Positions 1 to 9,540 of a DNA stretch of 64,000 bases are shown in pieces. Below the pieces are notes generated by a model that saw nothing but the letters and a program-made list of their open reading frames with translations, searched no databases and was not told the DNA's origin. The stretch's first letter is position 1. Each line of letters opens with the position of its first letter. A program made the translations under genes and the position numbers. The stretch lies in the NCBI GenBank assembly GCA_033283165.1, contig JAWMQL010000006.1, positions 186,001-250,000 of the forward strand. Direction: 5' to 3'. This DNA comes from JAWMQL01 sp033283165 (GTDB lineage: Bacteria; Pseudomonadota; Gammaproteobacteria; Pseudomonadales; Halieaceae).

Positions 1-1
1 C

Positions 2-949
2 AGCGGCGCCAGGCGGGATATCGAGCGCATCCTCACGGGGGAGGACCGGCGGGTACTGACCATCGTGGGCCCCTGCTCGGTGCACGACCCGGCTGCCCTG
101 CTGGATTTCGCCGGGCAGCTGCAGGCCGCCTCCGAATCGCTGGTGGACGCCATCTACCCGGTGTTGCGCGTCTACTTCGAAAAACCGCGCACGGTGATCG
201 GCTGGAAGGGCCTGATCAACGACCCGGATCTGGACGGCTCTTTTCATATCAACAAGGGCCTGCACCTGGCGCGCCAGGTGCTGCTGGACGTGGCACAGCT
301 GGGCCTGCCCGCCGCCAGTGAGTTTTTAGACACCACCTTCGGCCAGTACTACGCGGACCTGGTCAGTTTCGGCGCCATCGGCGCGCGCACGGTGGAGAGC
401 CAGATCCACCGTGAACTGGCCTCCGGCCTGTCCATGCCGGTGGGTTTCAAGAACGGCACCAGCGGCGACATCGGGGTAGCGATCGACGCCATCCGCAGCG
501 CCCGGCACGGGCACTGGTTCCCCTCCCTGACCAAGGAGGGCACGCCAGCGGTGCTGAAATCCAGCGGCAATCCACACGGCTACCTGATCCTGCGCGGCGG
601 CCACGATGGACCGAATTGCGATGCCGACAGTGTGCAGACCGCGGCAGTGGCGCTGGCCGGGAAGGACCTGCCGTCCTCTCTGATCGTGGACTGCAGCCAC
701 GCCAACTCGGGCAAGGACCCGCAGCGCCAGGCCACCGTGCTGTCCGACCTGTGCAACCAGGTCGAGCAGGGCCAGGGGGCCATTCGCGGGGTGATGCTGG
801 AGAGCCACCTGGTGGGTGGCAACCAGTCGATCGGGGACGGCAGGAACCTGGTCTATGGCCAGAGCATCACCGACCCCTGCCTGTCACTGGACGACACCGT
901 GCCCCTGCTCGAGATGCTGGCCGCGGCGGTGCGCCGCAGCCAGCGCTAG
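2..949 (+). CDS. 3-deoxy-7-phosphoheptulonate synthase, class I (5' end outside window)
   Basis: Catalyses condensation of phosphoenolpyruvate and erythrose 4-phosphate to DAHP, the first step of the shikimate pathway, in the cytosol. The reading frame is open from base 2. It runs through RRDIERILTGED and GPCSVHD, then EKPRTVIGWKGL, SFGAIGARTVESQ, GFKNGTSGD, ILRGG and DCSHANSGKD, all hallmarks of the AroF/AroG/AroH family. The GTG at 65 lies inside the conserved IVGPCSVHD block, so it is not the real start. Roughly 40 N-terminal residues are missing, and these carry much of the feedback-inhibitor site. I therefore cannot tell whether the enzyme is Phe-, Tyr- or Trp-sensitive; the ESHLVGGNQS region reads closest to AroG. 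Confidence 0.96.
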   Translation, partial: SGARRDIERILTGEDRRVLTIVGPCSVHDPAALLDFAGQLQAASESLVDAIYPVLRVYFEKPRTVIGWKGLINDPDLDGSFHINKGLHLARQVLLDVAQLGLPAASEFLDTTFGQYYADLVSFGAIGARTVESQIHRELASGLSMPVGFKNGTSGDIGVAIDAIRSARHGHWFPSLTKEGTPAVLKSSGNPHGYLILRGGHDGPNCDADSVQTAAVALAGKDLPSSLIVDCSHANSGKDPQRQATVLSDLCNQVEQGQGAIRGVMLESHLVGGNQSIGDGRNLVYGQSITDPCLSLDDTVPLLEMLAAAVRRSQR

Positions 950-952
950 CCT

Positions 953-2002
953 CTACCAGGAATAACCGATGCGGAAGGTGTAGGTCTGGTCCAGCTCCTC
1001 CACCCCCTCCTGGGCGCCGGAGTCGTACTCCAGCAGGATTTCCGCCGCCGCTTCAAAGTTGAACAGCAGGGGGAAAGCCAGGCCGAAGGTGGTATTCAGT
1101 ACCAGGTCATCGGTCTGGTCCAGGTTCCACAGACCCAGATGGTCGATATAGAGGCGCGAGTCACCGCCGAGATAGTTGCTGGACACCCGCACCGTCCAGT
1201 TGGCCGCGGGATAATCCTGGTCCTCCGCCACGATATAATCCTCATTCACGTAGGCAATACCCAGTTCGCCCGAGAGGGTGAGGATTTCCTCCTCGTAGAA
1301 CTGGCGCCCGACATAGGGGCCGATGTAATAGCGCAGATCCAGGTCCTTGAACTCGTCGCTCTCCGCGGAGACGTTGGCGCCCCAGTACCAGGGGCCCTCC
1401 AGGAAGCGGTCGTACTTGCCGATGAAGGTCCAGTTGTCCGCGCTTTTCTGGTTGTTGGCTTCATCCTGCTCGCCGGTGAAGATCAGGGTGTAGCGATCCT
1501 TGAGGCTGCGCAGGTAGGTCTCGATCTTGTAGTCCAGTTCCTCCGTATCGGAGTTACCGTCCTTGAGCTCCGCGGCCACACTGGCGAGCCCGGTCCACTT
1601 GTAGCCCTGGCCCAGTTCCCAGGGCTCCGGGTTGGTGACCAGTAACTGGTCCAGGGCGTAGCTGCGCCGGTCGCCGTCGTCAGTGACCACCTGCAACTGT
1701 TCCGCGCTGACCTGGATGGGCTGCTCGGGGATCACCGCGCCGTCGGCCAGCTTCATCACCGCGGCGCCCTGGGTGCGCATATCGCTGACCTCGGCCAGCG
1801 CCACCTCCAGCGTACCGGCGAAGCTGGTCTCCACCGTCACTATCCCGTCTCGCGTGCCGGTCACCGTTCCGAGGATACGGGAGCCGTTCTTGAGCAGTAT
1901 CTCGTCCGGCGGTGGGGACGCCGCCTCCTGGGCCCGGGCCCAGCCCGCAGCGATTGCCAGTGACAGGGCACAAAGCCACCCCAGTGTTCTATGTCCGTGC
2001 AT
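953..2002 (-). CDS. DUF481 (YdiY-like) outer-membrane protein
   Basis: The 349-residue exported protein has a signal peptide (hydrophobic run around residues 8-23, likely cleaved after ARA-Q). Residues about 30-100 form a small beta-rich segment (ILLKNGSRILGTVTG). The rest is a DUF481 domain of alternating amphipathic beta strands ending in a C-terminal aromatic (YTFRIGYSW), typical of a salt-induced outer-membrane beta barrel. The start has a good ribosome site (GGTGAGGAG) about 7 nt before the ATG. It converges on the DAHP synthase gene with a 3-nt gap. Function within the family is unknown. Confidence 0.85.
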   Translation of the reverse strand: MHGHRTLGWLCALSLAIAAGWARAQEAASPPPDEILLKNGSRILGTVTGTRDGIVTVETSFAGTLEVALAEVSDMRTQGAAVMKLADGAVIPEQPIQVSAEQLQVVTDDGDRRSYALDQLLVTNPEPWELGQGYKWTGLASVAAELKDGNSDTEELDYKIETYLRSLKDRYTLIFTGEQDEANNQKSADNWTFIGKYDRFLEGPWYWGANVSAESDEFKDLDLRYYIGPYVGRQFYEEEILTLSGELGIAYVNEDYIVAEDQDYPAANWTVRVSSNYLGGDSRLYIDHLGLWNLDQTDDLVLNTTFGLAFPLLFNFEAAAEILLEYDSGAQEGVEELDQTYTFRIGYSW

Positions 2003-2020
2003 TACTCACTCCTCACCTGT

Positions 2021-2590
2021 TTATTGAATAATTTCAACGGGATCGCCCACCCGCAGTCGGCCGCTATGTCTATATAGCAAGTTCTGGCCAAAACAGATCA
2101 CTCCGTCGCGACGCCGGAAGCTGGCGAGCACCCGGTTGATCGTGCCGTCCCGGCCGGCGGTCTCCTGCACGATGGAGGGCATCACACAGCGGGAACAGGG
2201 CTTGGCCACCTCAAGTTCCAGCTCGCCGATGCGAAGGCGGCGCCAGTCATCCTCCGCGAACGGCCCGCAGCCACTCACCACGAGGTTGGGCCGGAATCGG
2301 TTCATGGGCACTGGCTCAGGGAGGCGGCTGTTCAGGTCATCCAGCGACGCCTGCGAGACCAGCAGCAGGGGAAAACCGTCGGCAAAGCTCACCGTTTCAC
2401 CCTGCCGCGCATAGAGCGTGTCTACCGGACGCCGCGTATCCTCCGGCATGTACACCAGGCGACAGTCCCGGTCCAGAAACCCGGACAGGGCAGCATCCGC
2501 CGCCGGCCCGAAGCGATCCAGGTCGGTTTCATCAACTGCCATGCCGGCACAGGATTTCACCGGGTATACGAAAATGTCGCTGAGAATCAT
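2021..2590 (-). CDS. MOSC-domain protein, N-terminal barrel shortened
   Basis: MOSC proteins bind a molybdenum cofactor sulfur or handle Mo-dependent reduction (YcbX/mARC type). The start MILSDIFVYPVKSCAG is the classic beginning of the MOSC N-terminal beta barrel. The C-terminal MOSC domain is intact, with PMNRFRPNLVVSG, the cysteine motif KPCSRCVMPS and FGQNLLYRHSGRLRVGDPVE. Between FGP (near residue 29) and AADAALSGFLDRDCRLV there is no room for the usual RWM-type barrel strands. About 70 residues appear to be lost in frame, giving 189 aa against about 260 in relatives. The start at 2590 was chosen because longer readings run antisense to the glutathione reductase gene. It is divergent from that gene. 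Confidence 0.85.
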   Translation of the reverse strand: MILSDIFVYPVKSCAGMAVDETDLDRFGPAADAALSGFLDRDCRLVYMPEDTRRPVDTLYARQGETVSFADGFPLLLVSQASLDDLNSRLPEPVPMNRFRPNLVVSGCGPFAEDDWRRLRIGELELEVAKPCSRCVMPSIVQETAGRDGTINRVLASFRRRDGVICFGQNLLYRHSGRLRVGDPVEIIQ

Positions 2591-2677
2591 GCCCTGCTCC
2601 AAAGGGGCCCTATGATACCGGAACTGGTATGCACCGATAGGCCCCGTTAGACTGGCAGCCCAGAAAGGGAGAGGACC

Positions 2678-4036
2678 ATGGCTGTTAGGGATTACGACCT
2701 GTTTGTTATTGGCGCCGGTTCCGGGGGTGTGCGGGCGGCCCGCATGGCCGCGAGCCTCGGCGCCCGGGTGGCCGTGGCGGAAGACCGCTACCTGGGAGGC
2801 ACCTGCGTCAACGTGGGTTGCGTGCCCAAGAAACTCTACGTGTACGCCTCGGAATACGGCAAGGCATTCGAGGATGCCCGCGGTTTCGGCTGGGACAGCC
2901 GGGTCCCGGCGTTTGACTGGGCCACCCTTCGGGACAACAAGAAAAACGAAATAGCGCGCCTGAACGCGATTTACGAGAACCTCCTGGATGGTGCTGGCGC
3001 CGAGGTGATCGACGGCCGGGCCCGCATTGTCGGGCCCCACCGGGTCGCGGTCGGCGACCGCGAATACACGGTGGACAAAATCCTGATCGCCACCGGCGGC
3101 TGGCCCCATGTGCCGGAGTTTCCGGGCAGCAATCTTGCCATCACGTCCAATGAGGTGTTCGACCTGGAAACTTTTCCCGCGCGCATTGCCATCGTCGGCG
3201 GGGGTTATATAGCGGTGGAATTCGCCGGCATCTTCAACGGCCTGGGTTCCCGCGTCACCCAGCTGTACCGCGGCCCGCTGTTCCTGCGCGGATTCGACGC
3301 GGATATCCGCGCCCACGCGGCCCAGGAGATCAGCAAATCCGGCGTGGACCTGCGCTTCGAAACCGAGGTGAACGCCATCGACCGCGGGGACAGCGGCCTG
3401 CTGCTGACTTTGTCGGATGGCAGCGTACTGGAGACGGATGCGGTGCTCTATGCGACAGGCCGCAAGCCGCACCTGGCAGGCCTGGGCCTGGAAAACGTGA
3501 ATGTGCAGCTTACCGCCCAGGGTGCTGTTGCCGTGGATCAGCATTTCCAGACCAGCGAGCCGGGTATTTTTGCCCTGGGCGATGTCACCGGCGGCATGGA
3601 ACTGACCCCGGTGGCCCTGGCCGAGGGGATGGCCTTCGCCCGCCGCCAGTACGGCGACCAGGACGCGCCGCCGGAATACGACTTCATTCCCACCGCGGTG
3701 TTCTCTCAGCCCAATATCGGCACCGTGGGCTTTACCGAGGAAGCGGCCCAGGCCGAATTCGGTGACATCGTGCTGTACAAGTCCACCTTCCGTCCGATGA
3801 AACACACCATCAGCGGCCGCGACGAAAAAACCTTCATGAAGCTGATCGTCGATCGCGCCAGTGACCGGGTGGTGGGCGTGCACATGATGGGTCCCGACGC
3901 CGGCGAAATCCTGCAGGGCATCGCCATCGCCCTCAAGGCCGGCGCTACCAAGGCAGACTTCGATCGCACCATCGGCATCCACCCCACCGCGGCCGAGGAA
4001 TTCGTCACCATGCGAGAGCCCTGGAGCGAAGACTGA
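2678..4036 (+). CDS. gor: glutathione-disulfide reductase
   Basis: FAD/NADPH flavoenzyme that reduces GSSG to GSH in the cytosol. The N-terminal FAD motif is GAGSGGVRAAR. The redox-active disulfide is C43/C48 in GGTCVNVGCVPKK. The NADP-binding segment is IAIVGGGYIAVEF, followed by YRGPLFLRGFD, where the Arg residues suit NADPH. The FAD-pyrophosphate site is GIFALGDVTGG, and the C-terminal catalytic His435 lies in GIHPTAAEEF. The 452-residue length is standard. An AGGGAGAGG-like ribosome site precedes the ATG. The next gene, a TSUP permease, begins 2 nt after the stop and is probably cotranscribed. Confidence 0.97.
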   Translation: MAVRDYDLFVIGAGSGGVRAARMAASLGARVAVAEDRYLGGTCVNVGCVPKKLYVYASEYGKAFEDARGFGWDSRVPAFDWATLRDNKKNEIARLNAIYENLLDGAGAEVIDGRARIVGPHRVAVGDREYTVDKILIATGGWPHVPEFPGSNLAITSNEVFDLETFPARIAIVGGGYIAVEFAGIFNGLGSRVTQLYRGPLFLRGFDADIRAHAAQEISKSGVDLRFETEVNAIDRGDSGLLLTLSDGSVLETDAVLYATGRKPHLAGLGLENVNVQLTAQGAVAVDQHFQTSEPGIFALGDVTGGMELTPVALAEGMAFARRQYGDQDAPPEYDFIPTAVFSQPNIGTVGFTEEAAQAEFGDIVLYKSTFRPMKHTISGRDEKTFMKLIVDRASDRVVGVHMMGPDAGEILQGIAIALKAGATKADFDRTIGIHPTAAEEFVTMREPWSED

Positions 4037-4038
4037 TC

Positions 4039-4797
4039 ATGGACCTGGGCCTGTGGCAGGCGGCACTGCTCACCGCGGTGGGCGTGGTCGCCGGATTCCT
4101 CAATGTGATGGCGGGTGGCGGGTCCCTGCTCACGGTGCCGGTGATGGTCTTCATGGGCATTCCCGGACCCGTGGCCAATGGCACCAACCGGATCGCCATC
4201 CTGGCCCAGAACCTGACCGCGATCAGTACCTTTTTCCGACGTGGTTTCTCGGATTTCCGGCTCAGCCTGTCGCTGGCCGCCTGCGCCCTGCCCGGGGCCA
4301 TCGCCGGCGCGTTCACCGGCGTGCACCTGGAAGGAGAATGGTTCGAGCGCCTGCTGGCGCTGGTGATGGTGGGCGTCATGCTGGTCATGCACTTCGACAA
4401 GGGCACCCGGGACGCCAGCGCGGATCACCAGCCGGACCGAAGGCAGCTTATCAATGGTCACCTGCTGATGATCGCCGCCGGTTTCTGGGGCGGCTTTATC
4501 CAGATCGGGGTCGGGTTTATCCTGATGCCCATACTGAACCGGGTCATGGGCCTGGACCTGGTGCGCACCAACATGCACAAGGTGTTTATCGTGGCCGTTT
4601 ACACCACGGCAGCGTTGCTGGTGTTTGCCAGCCAGGTCGAAATGCTGTGGCTGGTGGGCGCGGCACTGGCCCTGGGCAACAGCATTGGCGGCTACCTGGG
4701 TGCGCACTTCACGGTGACCCGGGGAGAGAAGCTGATCAGGACGGTACTCAATATTGTGCTAATACTATTCATCATCAAGCTATTGCTGCCCGACTGA
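4039..4797 (+). CDS. TSUP (TauE/SafE) family membrane permease
   Basis: A 252-residue integral membrane protein with about eight hydrophobic segments and the family's glycine-rich repeat pairs. Examples are GVVAGFLNVMAGGGSLLTVP with MGIPGPVANGTNRIAI, and GFWGGFIQIGVGFILMP with LDLVRTNMHKVFI. TSUP proteins export or import small anions, such as sulfite, sulfoacetate or related organic anions. The substrate cannot be read from the sequence. Location 2 nt after gor suggests one transcript, and a link to thiol or sulfur stress is only an inference. Confidence 0.9.
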   Translation: MDLGLWQAALLTAVGVVAGFLNVMAGGGSLLTVPVMVFMGIPGPVANGTNRIAILAQNLTAISTFFRRGFSDFRLSLSLAACALPGAIAGAFTGVHLEGEWFERLLALVMVGVMLVMHFDKGTRDASADHQPDRRQLINGHLLMIAAGFWGGFIQIGVGFILMPILNRVMGLDLVRTNMHKVFIVAVYTTAALLVFASQVEMLWLVGAALALGNSIGGYLGAHFTVTRGEKLIRTVLNIVLILFIIKLLLPD

Positions 4798-4816
4798 TGC
4801 CAGGCTCACCAACCCC

Positions 4817-5767
4817 ATGATCGAGGCACAGTCCCTGACTCGCCGTTACGGCAGGCGCACCGCCGTGACCAGCCTTTCTTTCAAGGTTGAAGGCAACAGC
4901 ATCGTCGGCCTGCTGGGTCCCAACGGCGCCGGCAAATCCACCGTCATGCGCATGTTGAGCGGTTACCTCGAGCCCAGTGTCGGCACCGTGCGGATCAACG
5001 GCCTGGACCCCTGGCGCCAGGGCAACGAATTGCGGCGCCAACTGGGTTACCTGCCCGAGAACCTGCCGCTGTACCCGGAAATGATGGTGGCAGATTACCT
5101 GGATTACGCGGCGGCAATGAAGGGCCTGTCGCGCGCGGAACGTCCGGAGGCTATCCGCGCACTGATCAGGGCGCTGGACCTGAAGCCCCGCATGCTGGAT
5201 CGCATCCACACCCTGTCCCGCGGCCTGCGACAGCGCGTGGGCGTGGCCCAGGCCATGCTGGGACGGCCCCGGCTGTTGATTCTCGACGAGCCCTCAAACG
5301 GCCTGGACCCGGACCAGGCGGACGAGATGCGGGCCCTGATCAAACAACTGGCGCGCCGGGCTACCGTGATCCTGTCCAGCCATATCATGCAGGAGGTGGA
5401 AGCGGTCTGCGACCGGGTGCTGCTGTTGAACCAGGGCAGGCTGGTGCTGGACGACAGCGTCGACCGGCTGCGCCGCAGCGGTGCCCTGCGCCTGCGCTGC
5501 GGTGGTGGCGGAGACGGGTTGGAGCAGTCCCTCGCAGCTCTGCCCGGCGTGGCGCAAGTGGAGGCGACACAGGGGGAACTGAGTGGGGAGTTCACCCTGA
5601 CCCTGGAGGTGGGCGCAGACGCCGACCGGGTCGCCCAGCTCGCCACCGGGGTGGTGGTGGACAGCGGAGCCCAGCTTTACCAGTTGCAGCAACTGACCCG
5701 GGGCCTCGATACGGTATTCAGGGAAACGACCGGAAACAGCGCGGAGGTCCATGACAATGGGGGCTAG
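4817..5767 (+). CDS. ABC transporter ATP-binding protein, GldA-like
   Basis: The 316-residue nucleotide-binding subunit carries Walker A G34-PNGAGKST, signature LSRGLRQR (134-141), Walker B LLILDEP with D158/E159, and switch H190 in ILSSH. The PSNGLDPDQ D-loop is typical. The protein has a C-terminal extension of about 100 residues, as in the CcmA/NatA/GldA group of ABC-2 exporters. Its 3' end overlaps the next gene by 17 nt (or 11, see that entry), so the ATPase and the fused membrane protein are translationally coupled. The set of ATPase, permease-GldG and DUF4340 reads as one ABC system. Confidence 0.93.
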   Translation: MIEAQSLTRRYGRRTAVTSLSFKVEGNSIVGLLGPNGAGKSTVMRMLSGYLEPSVGTVRINGLDPWRQGNELRRQLGYLPENLPLYPEMMVADYLDYAAAMKGLSRAERPEAIRALIRALDLKPRMLDRIHTLSRGLRQRVGVAQAMLGRPRLLILDEPSNGLDPDQADEMRALIKQLARRATVILSSHIMQEVEAVCDRVLLLNQGRLVLDDSVDRLRRSGALRLRCGGGGDGLEQSLAALPGVAQVEATQGELSGEFTLTLEVGADADRVAQLATGVVVDSGAQLYQLQQLTRGLDTVFRETTGNSAEVHDNGG

Positions 5768-8552
5768 CCTGCGCGTCGCGCGCAAGGAGCTGCTGCTGTT
5801 CTTCTCCTCACCAGTGGCCTGGCTGTTCCTCGCCGCCTTCGCCGGCAGCAGCCTGTTCCTGGTGTTCTGGGTGGAATCCTGGTTCGCGCGCAATATCGCC
5901 GATCTCAGGCCACTGTTCCAGTGGCAGCCGGTACTACTGGTATTTCTGTGTTCTGCCCTGTCCATGCGCATGTGGAGCGACGAGCGCCGCGCCGGTCACC
6001 TGGAGCACATGCTGACCCAGCCCGCCGGCCTGTGGCCCTACGTACTGGGGAAATTCATGGCCTGCCTGGCACTGCTGCTACTGGCGCTCGCCGGCACCCT
6101 GCCCCTGGCGATCACCGCCGGGCTGATCGCCGACCTGGATCCCGGCCCGGTGTACGCGGCCTTCCTGGCGACCCTGTTGCTGGGCGCGGCCTACCTCGCC
6201 ATCGGTCTGTGCATTTCCTCCCGCTGCGACAACGCCATCGTCAGCCTCATCATCAGCTCCGGGGTATGCGGAGGCCTGTACCTGCTCGGCAGCCCGCTGG
6301 TTACCGACTTTTTCGCTAGCGAGACGGCACAGACCCTGCGCCTGCTGGGTACGGGCAGCCGTTTTGAAAGCCTTGCCCGCGGAGTCCTGGACGCGCGCGA
6401 CCTCACCTGGTACCTGAGCCTGTGCCTCGGCGCACTGGCACTCAACGGGTATTTGCTGGAGCGCGACCGCTGGGCCAGGGGCGGATCCCGTTCGCGGCAC
6501 TGGGAGTGGCGCGCCGCGCTGCTTCTGCTCATGCTGAACCTGCTGCTGACCAACACCTGGATGGCCCGGATGCAACACTGGCGACTGGACCTGACCCGCG
6601 ACCAGCGTTTCAGCCTTTCTCCGTCCAGCACGGAAATCCTGGCCCAACTGAGGGAGCCTCTGCTGCTGCGCGGCTACTTCAGCGAGCAGACTCACCCCCT
6701 GCTCTCACCGCTCGTGCCACAGATGCAGGACCTGTTGCTGGAGTACTCACTGGCCAGCGGGGGCAAGGTCAGGGCGGAATGGCTGGACCCTGCAGAACAT
6801 CCAGAACAGGAACAGGAGGCCAATGAACGCTACGGCATCACGGCCACCCCGCTGCGTGTGGCAGACCGGCACCGTTCCTCGCTGGTCAACGCCTATTTCC
6901 ACGTGCTGGTGCGCTACGGGGACGAATTCCGCAGCCTGGGATACAACGACCTGATCGAGGTGAAGGTGACGCCGGAAAATCAGCCGCGGGTAGTACTGCG
7001 CAATCCCGAGTACGACCTGAGCCGTGCGATCAAGGACGTGTTGTATCGCTACCGCGTGGCCGGAGACCTGTTCGACGGCATTGAGCAGCCGGTGGAATTC
7101 ATCGGCTACGTGTCTGCCGACGAGCGTCTGCCGCCTCTGCTACGGCGCTATCGTCAGGCCATCGCAACGGACCTGGAAGAGCTCAACCAGCAGGCGAAGG
7201 ACAAATTTTCGGTACGTTTTATCCAACCCGAGGCCGGTGACGGCAGCGTGGCGCAACAGATCGCGACCCAGTGGGGTTTCAAACCCCTTACCAGCAGCGC
7301 GGACGACCAGCAGGACTTTTACTTCTACCTGACCCTGGCGGATCGCGACCAGGTGGTGCAACTGCCCACCGACGATTTTGACGAGGGACGCTTTCAGGCC
7401 ACCCTGCGCGCGGGTCTGAAACGCTTCGCCGCCAACATGACACACACGGTGGCGCTGGCTCTGCCAGGGCCCGGGAAAAGTCCCCAATTCAACCAGTTGG
7501 AGGAAGTCCTGGCCCTGGATTACAGCCTGGTGCGGGAGGACCTCGACGACGGGGAAATCACACCGCAAGCAGACATCCTGCTGGTGCTGGCGCCGGAGGA
7601 GCTGCCGGAGGCCGCGGTATACGCCGTGGACCAGTTCCTGATGCGCGGCGGTACCGTGATCCTCGCCACCTCGCCGTTCGTCATAGAATCCACCGCCGAC
7701 GGACCGCGGGCAAAACCGCGCAAGAGCGGCCTGGAAGACTGGCTGGCGCACCACGGCCTGGTGCTGGACAAGACCCTGGTGCTGGACCGGGCCAATATGG
7801 CATTCCCGGCGGGCATCACCCGCAATGAGGGTGACCGGGAGTTTCGGGAGCTGCAACTGATCGATTACCCCTACTTCATCGACCTGCGCCGTGGAGGCCT
7901 TCTGCCGGGTCACCCGGTAACCGATCACCTGCCGCAACTGACCATGGCCTGGGCCTCGCCAATCGAGGCGGACCGGAGCCGCCGAGTACGCCTGACCACC
8001 CTGCTGCGCAGTTCCGCCGCGGCCTGGCTGTCCGATTCGCGCGACGTCCTGCCTTCTGCCGGCGACAGTTTTTCCGCGGATGGCCCGCAGAAGGCACGGG
8101 ACCTGGGTATCACCCTGCAGGGCCGACTGCCCTCTTATTTCCGCGACCGGCCGGTTCCCGACACCCACGTTGAGCCCGGCTTTGACCCGGGCGTGATACC
8201 GCTGATCGAAACCTCTCCCGAGTCGGCCCGCCTTGTCCTGCTGGCCTCCAACGAATTCCTCGGAGACCGGGCCCTTACCGCACAGACCGTGGCGAGCGGC
8301 AGCGAGTACCGGGGCCCCCTGGAACTGCTCCAGAACACGCTGGACTGGGCGCTGGAAGACGGTCGCCTGATGGAAATCCGCTCGCGCTCCCATTTCAACC
8401 AGACCCTGCCCGCCCTGGAACGCAGCGCCCAGCTGAAGCTGGAGTACTTCAACTACACGGCGGCCGGTCTGTGGGTCCTGCTGCTGGTACTGGTCCACCT
8501 GCTGATGCGCTACTGGCGCAAGCGCCGTTATCGCCGGAGCCTGGAACTGTGA
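5751..8552 (+). CDS. fused ABC-2 permease and GldG-like auxiliary protein
   Basis: The 933-residue protein joins two modules that are usually separate. Residues 1 to about 235 are an ABC-2 type permease with six hydrophobic spans (VAWLFLAAFAGSSLFLVFW, CLALLLLALAGTLPLAI and others). A further membrane span near 255-270 (LLLLMLNLLLTNTW) leads into a long extracytoplasmic GldG/DUF7088-DUF4350-like region. The protein ends in a membrane anchor (GLWVLLLVLVHLLM) and a basic tail. ATG 5751 sits only 3 nt from GGAGG, while ATG 5757 sits 9 nt away and is the likelier start. Members occur as GldF+GldG in gliding Bacteroidetes and in many non-gliding bacteria; the substrate is unknown. Its 3' end overlaps the DUF4340 gene by 4 nt. 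Confidence 0.9.
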   Translation: MTMGASLRVARKELLLFFSSPVAWLFLAAFAGSSLFLVFWVESWFARNIADLRPLFQWQPVLLVFLCSALSMRMWSDERRAGHLEHMLTQPAGLWPYVLGKFMACLALLLLALAGTLPLAITAGLIADLDPGPVYAAFLATLLLGAAYLAIGLCISSRCDNAIVSLIISSGVCGGLYLLGSPLVTDFFASETAQTLRLLGTGSRFESLARGVLDARDLTWYLSLCLGALALNGYLLERDRWARGGSRSRHWEWRAALLLLMLNLLLTNTWMARMQHWRLDLTRDQRFSLSPSSTEILAQLREPLLLRGYFSEQTHPLLSPLVPQMQDLLLEYSLASGGKVRAEWLDPAEHPEQEQEANERYGITATPLRVADRHRSSLVNAYFHVLVRYGDEFRSLGYNDLIEVKVTPENQPRVVLRNPEYDLSRAIKDVLYRYRVAGDLFDGIEQPVEFIGYVSADERLPPLLRRYRQAIATDLEELNQQAKDKFSVRFIQPEAGDGSVAQQIATQWGFKPLTSSADDQQDFYFYLTLADRDQVVQLPTDDFDEGRFQATLRAGLKRFAANMTHTVALALPGPGKSPQFNQLEEVLALDYSLVREDLDDGEITPQADILLVLAPEELPEAAVYAVDQFLMRGGTVILATSPFVIESTADGPRAKPRKSGLEDWLAHHGLVLDKTLVLDRANMAFPAGITRNEGDREFRELQLIDYPYFIDLRRGGLLPGHPVTDHLPQLTMAWASPIEADRSRRVRLTTLLRSSAAAWLSDSRDVLPSAGDSFSADGPQKARDLGITLQGRLPSYFRDRPVPDTHVEPGFDPGVIPLIETSPESARLVLLASNEFLGDRALTAQTVASGSEYRGPLELLQNTLDWALEDGRLMEIRSRSHFNQTLPALERSAQLKLEYFNYTAAGLWVLLLVLVHLLMRYWRKRRYRRSLEL

Positions 8553-9454
8553 CCCGGCCGCTACCCTTGTTGATTGCCCTGCTGTTGGTGCAGTGCCTGG
8601 TAACCGCCGCGGTGTACTGGCGGGGCGCCGGCGATAACGCGGGCAGTCGCCCGCCAAATCCGGTGAACTTCGATCCGGATCAGATCGACGAAATCCAGGT
8701 GAGCGACAACCAGGGACAGGAGGCCGTGCTGATTCGAAGTGGAGAACAGTGGTTGTTGCCGGAGCTGGAATCGCTGCCCGCCGACCCCTCCGCCCTGCTC
8801 GAGGCGCTGGCACAACTGGCGGAGGGCGGCGCCGGCTGGCCGGTGGCGGACACGGTGCCGGCGCGACAGCGGTTCCAGGTCGCTGCCTATCACTACCAGC
8901 GCCGCATCACGCTGATCGGCTCGGGGGAGTTACTGGGCACCCTGTACACCGGAACCGCGCCCGGTTTCCGTCGGGTGCACCTGCGCAACGACGCGCAGCG
9001 GGAGATTTTCAGCGTGCCGCTGGCGGGCTACCAGTTGCCCGGGCGCCCGGAACAGTGGCTGGACCGCAAACTGCTGCAGGTTCGCACTCCCGTGGAAATC
9101 ACCGCCGACGCCTACCACCTGGTGCGGCGCGGAGAGCGCTGGCAGGCCGGCGACGGCGCCATACCCGATGAGCGCGAGGTGGCTGCCCTGCTGGACAGTC
9201 TGCGCCACCTGCAGATACTGGGTCTGGCAGACGAGGACAGCCAGCGGGATCTGGCGCAGAGCAGCCCCGCACTGGTGCTGGACATAACGAGCCTGCGGGG
9301 CAAGACCCGCCTGGAACTGTTCCAGATGGAGCAGCGCTACTTTATCTACAGCAGTGAATTCCAGCTGTTTTTCGAACTCTCGTTCCGCCAGTATGACCGG
9401 CTGCTGACGCTGGACAGTCGCCTGCTGCGGGGGCTGATGGCCGGCGCCGGCTGA
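8549..9454 (+). CDS. DUF4340 domain protein, partner of the GldG-like ABC system
   Basis: About 301 residues from a GTG start whose GTGA overlaps the stop of the upstream fusion gene, so it is translationally coupled. This start also puts one N-terminal membrane anchor (PLLIALLLVQCLVTAAVYW) at the front; an upstream reading would add out-of-place residues. The rest is a beta-rich periplasmic domain (VNFDPDQIDEIQVSDNQGQE, LIRSGEQWLLP) typical of DUF4340. The family is found directly after GldG-like genes in many proteobacteria, which supports a structural role in the same complex. No enzymatic motif is visible. Confidence 0.85.
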   Translation: MTRPLPLLIALLLVQCLVTAAVYWRGAGDNAGSRPPNPVNFDPDQIDEIQVSDNQGQEAVLIRSGEQWLLPELESLPADPSALLEALAQLAEGGAGWPVADTVPARQRFQVAAYHYQRRITLIGSGELLGTLYTGTAPGFRRVHLRNDAQREIFSVPLAGYQLPGRPEQWLDRKLLQVRTPVEITADAYHLVRRGERWQAGDGAIPDEREVAALLDSLRHLQILGLADEDSQRDLAQSSPALVLDITSLRGKTRLELFQMEQRYFIYSSEFQLFFELSFRQYDRLLTLDSRLLRGLMAGAG

Positions 9455-9540
9455 GGCCCGCCATGCACGGCCTTGATCAGCGGTCCAGCGGGGCGCACAC
9501 TGCAGGCAATGGAACCTGATGGAGCGGGGGGTATTGACTC

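Noticed and set aside
2591..3982. Long minus-strand reading in frame with the MOSC gene
   Set aside because: It is antisense to glutathione reductase and has no family likeness; only the 3' third is the real MOSC gene.
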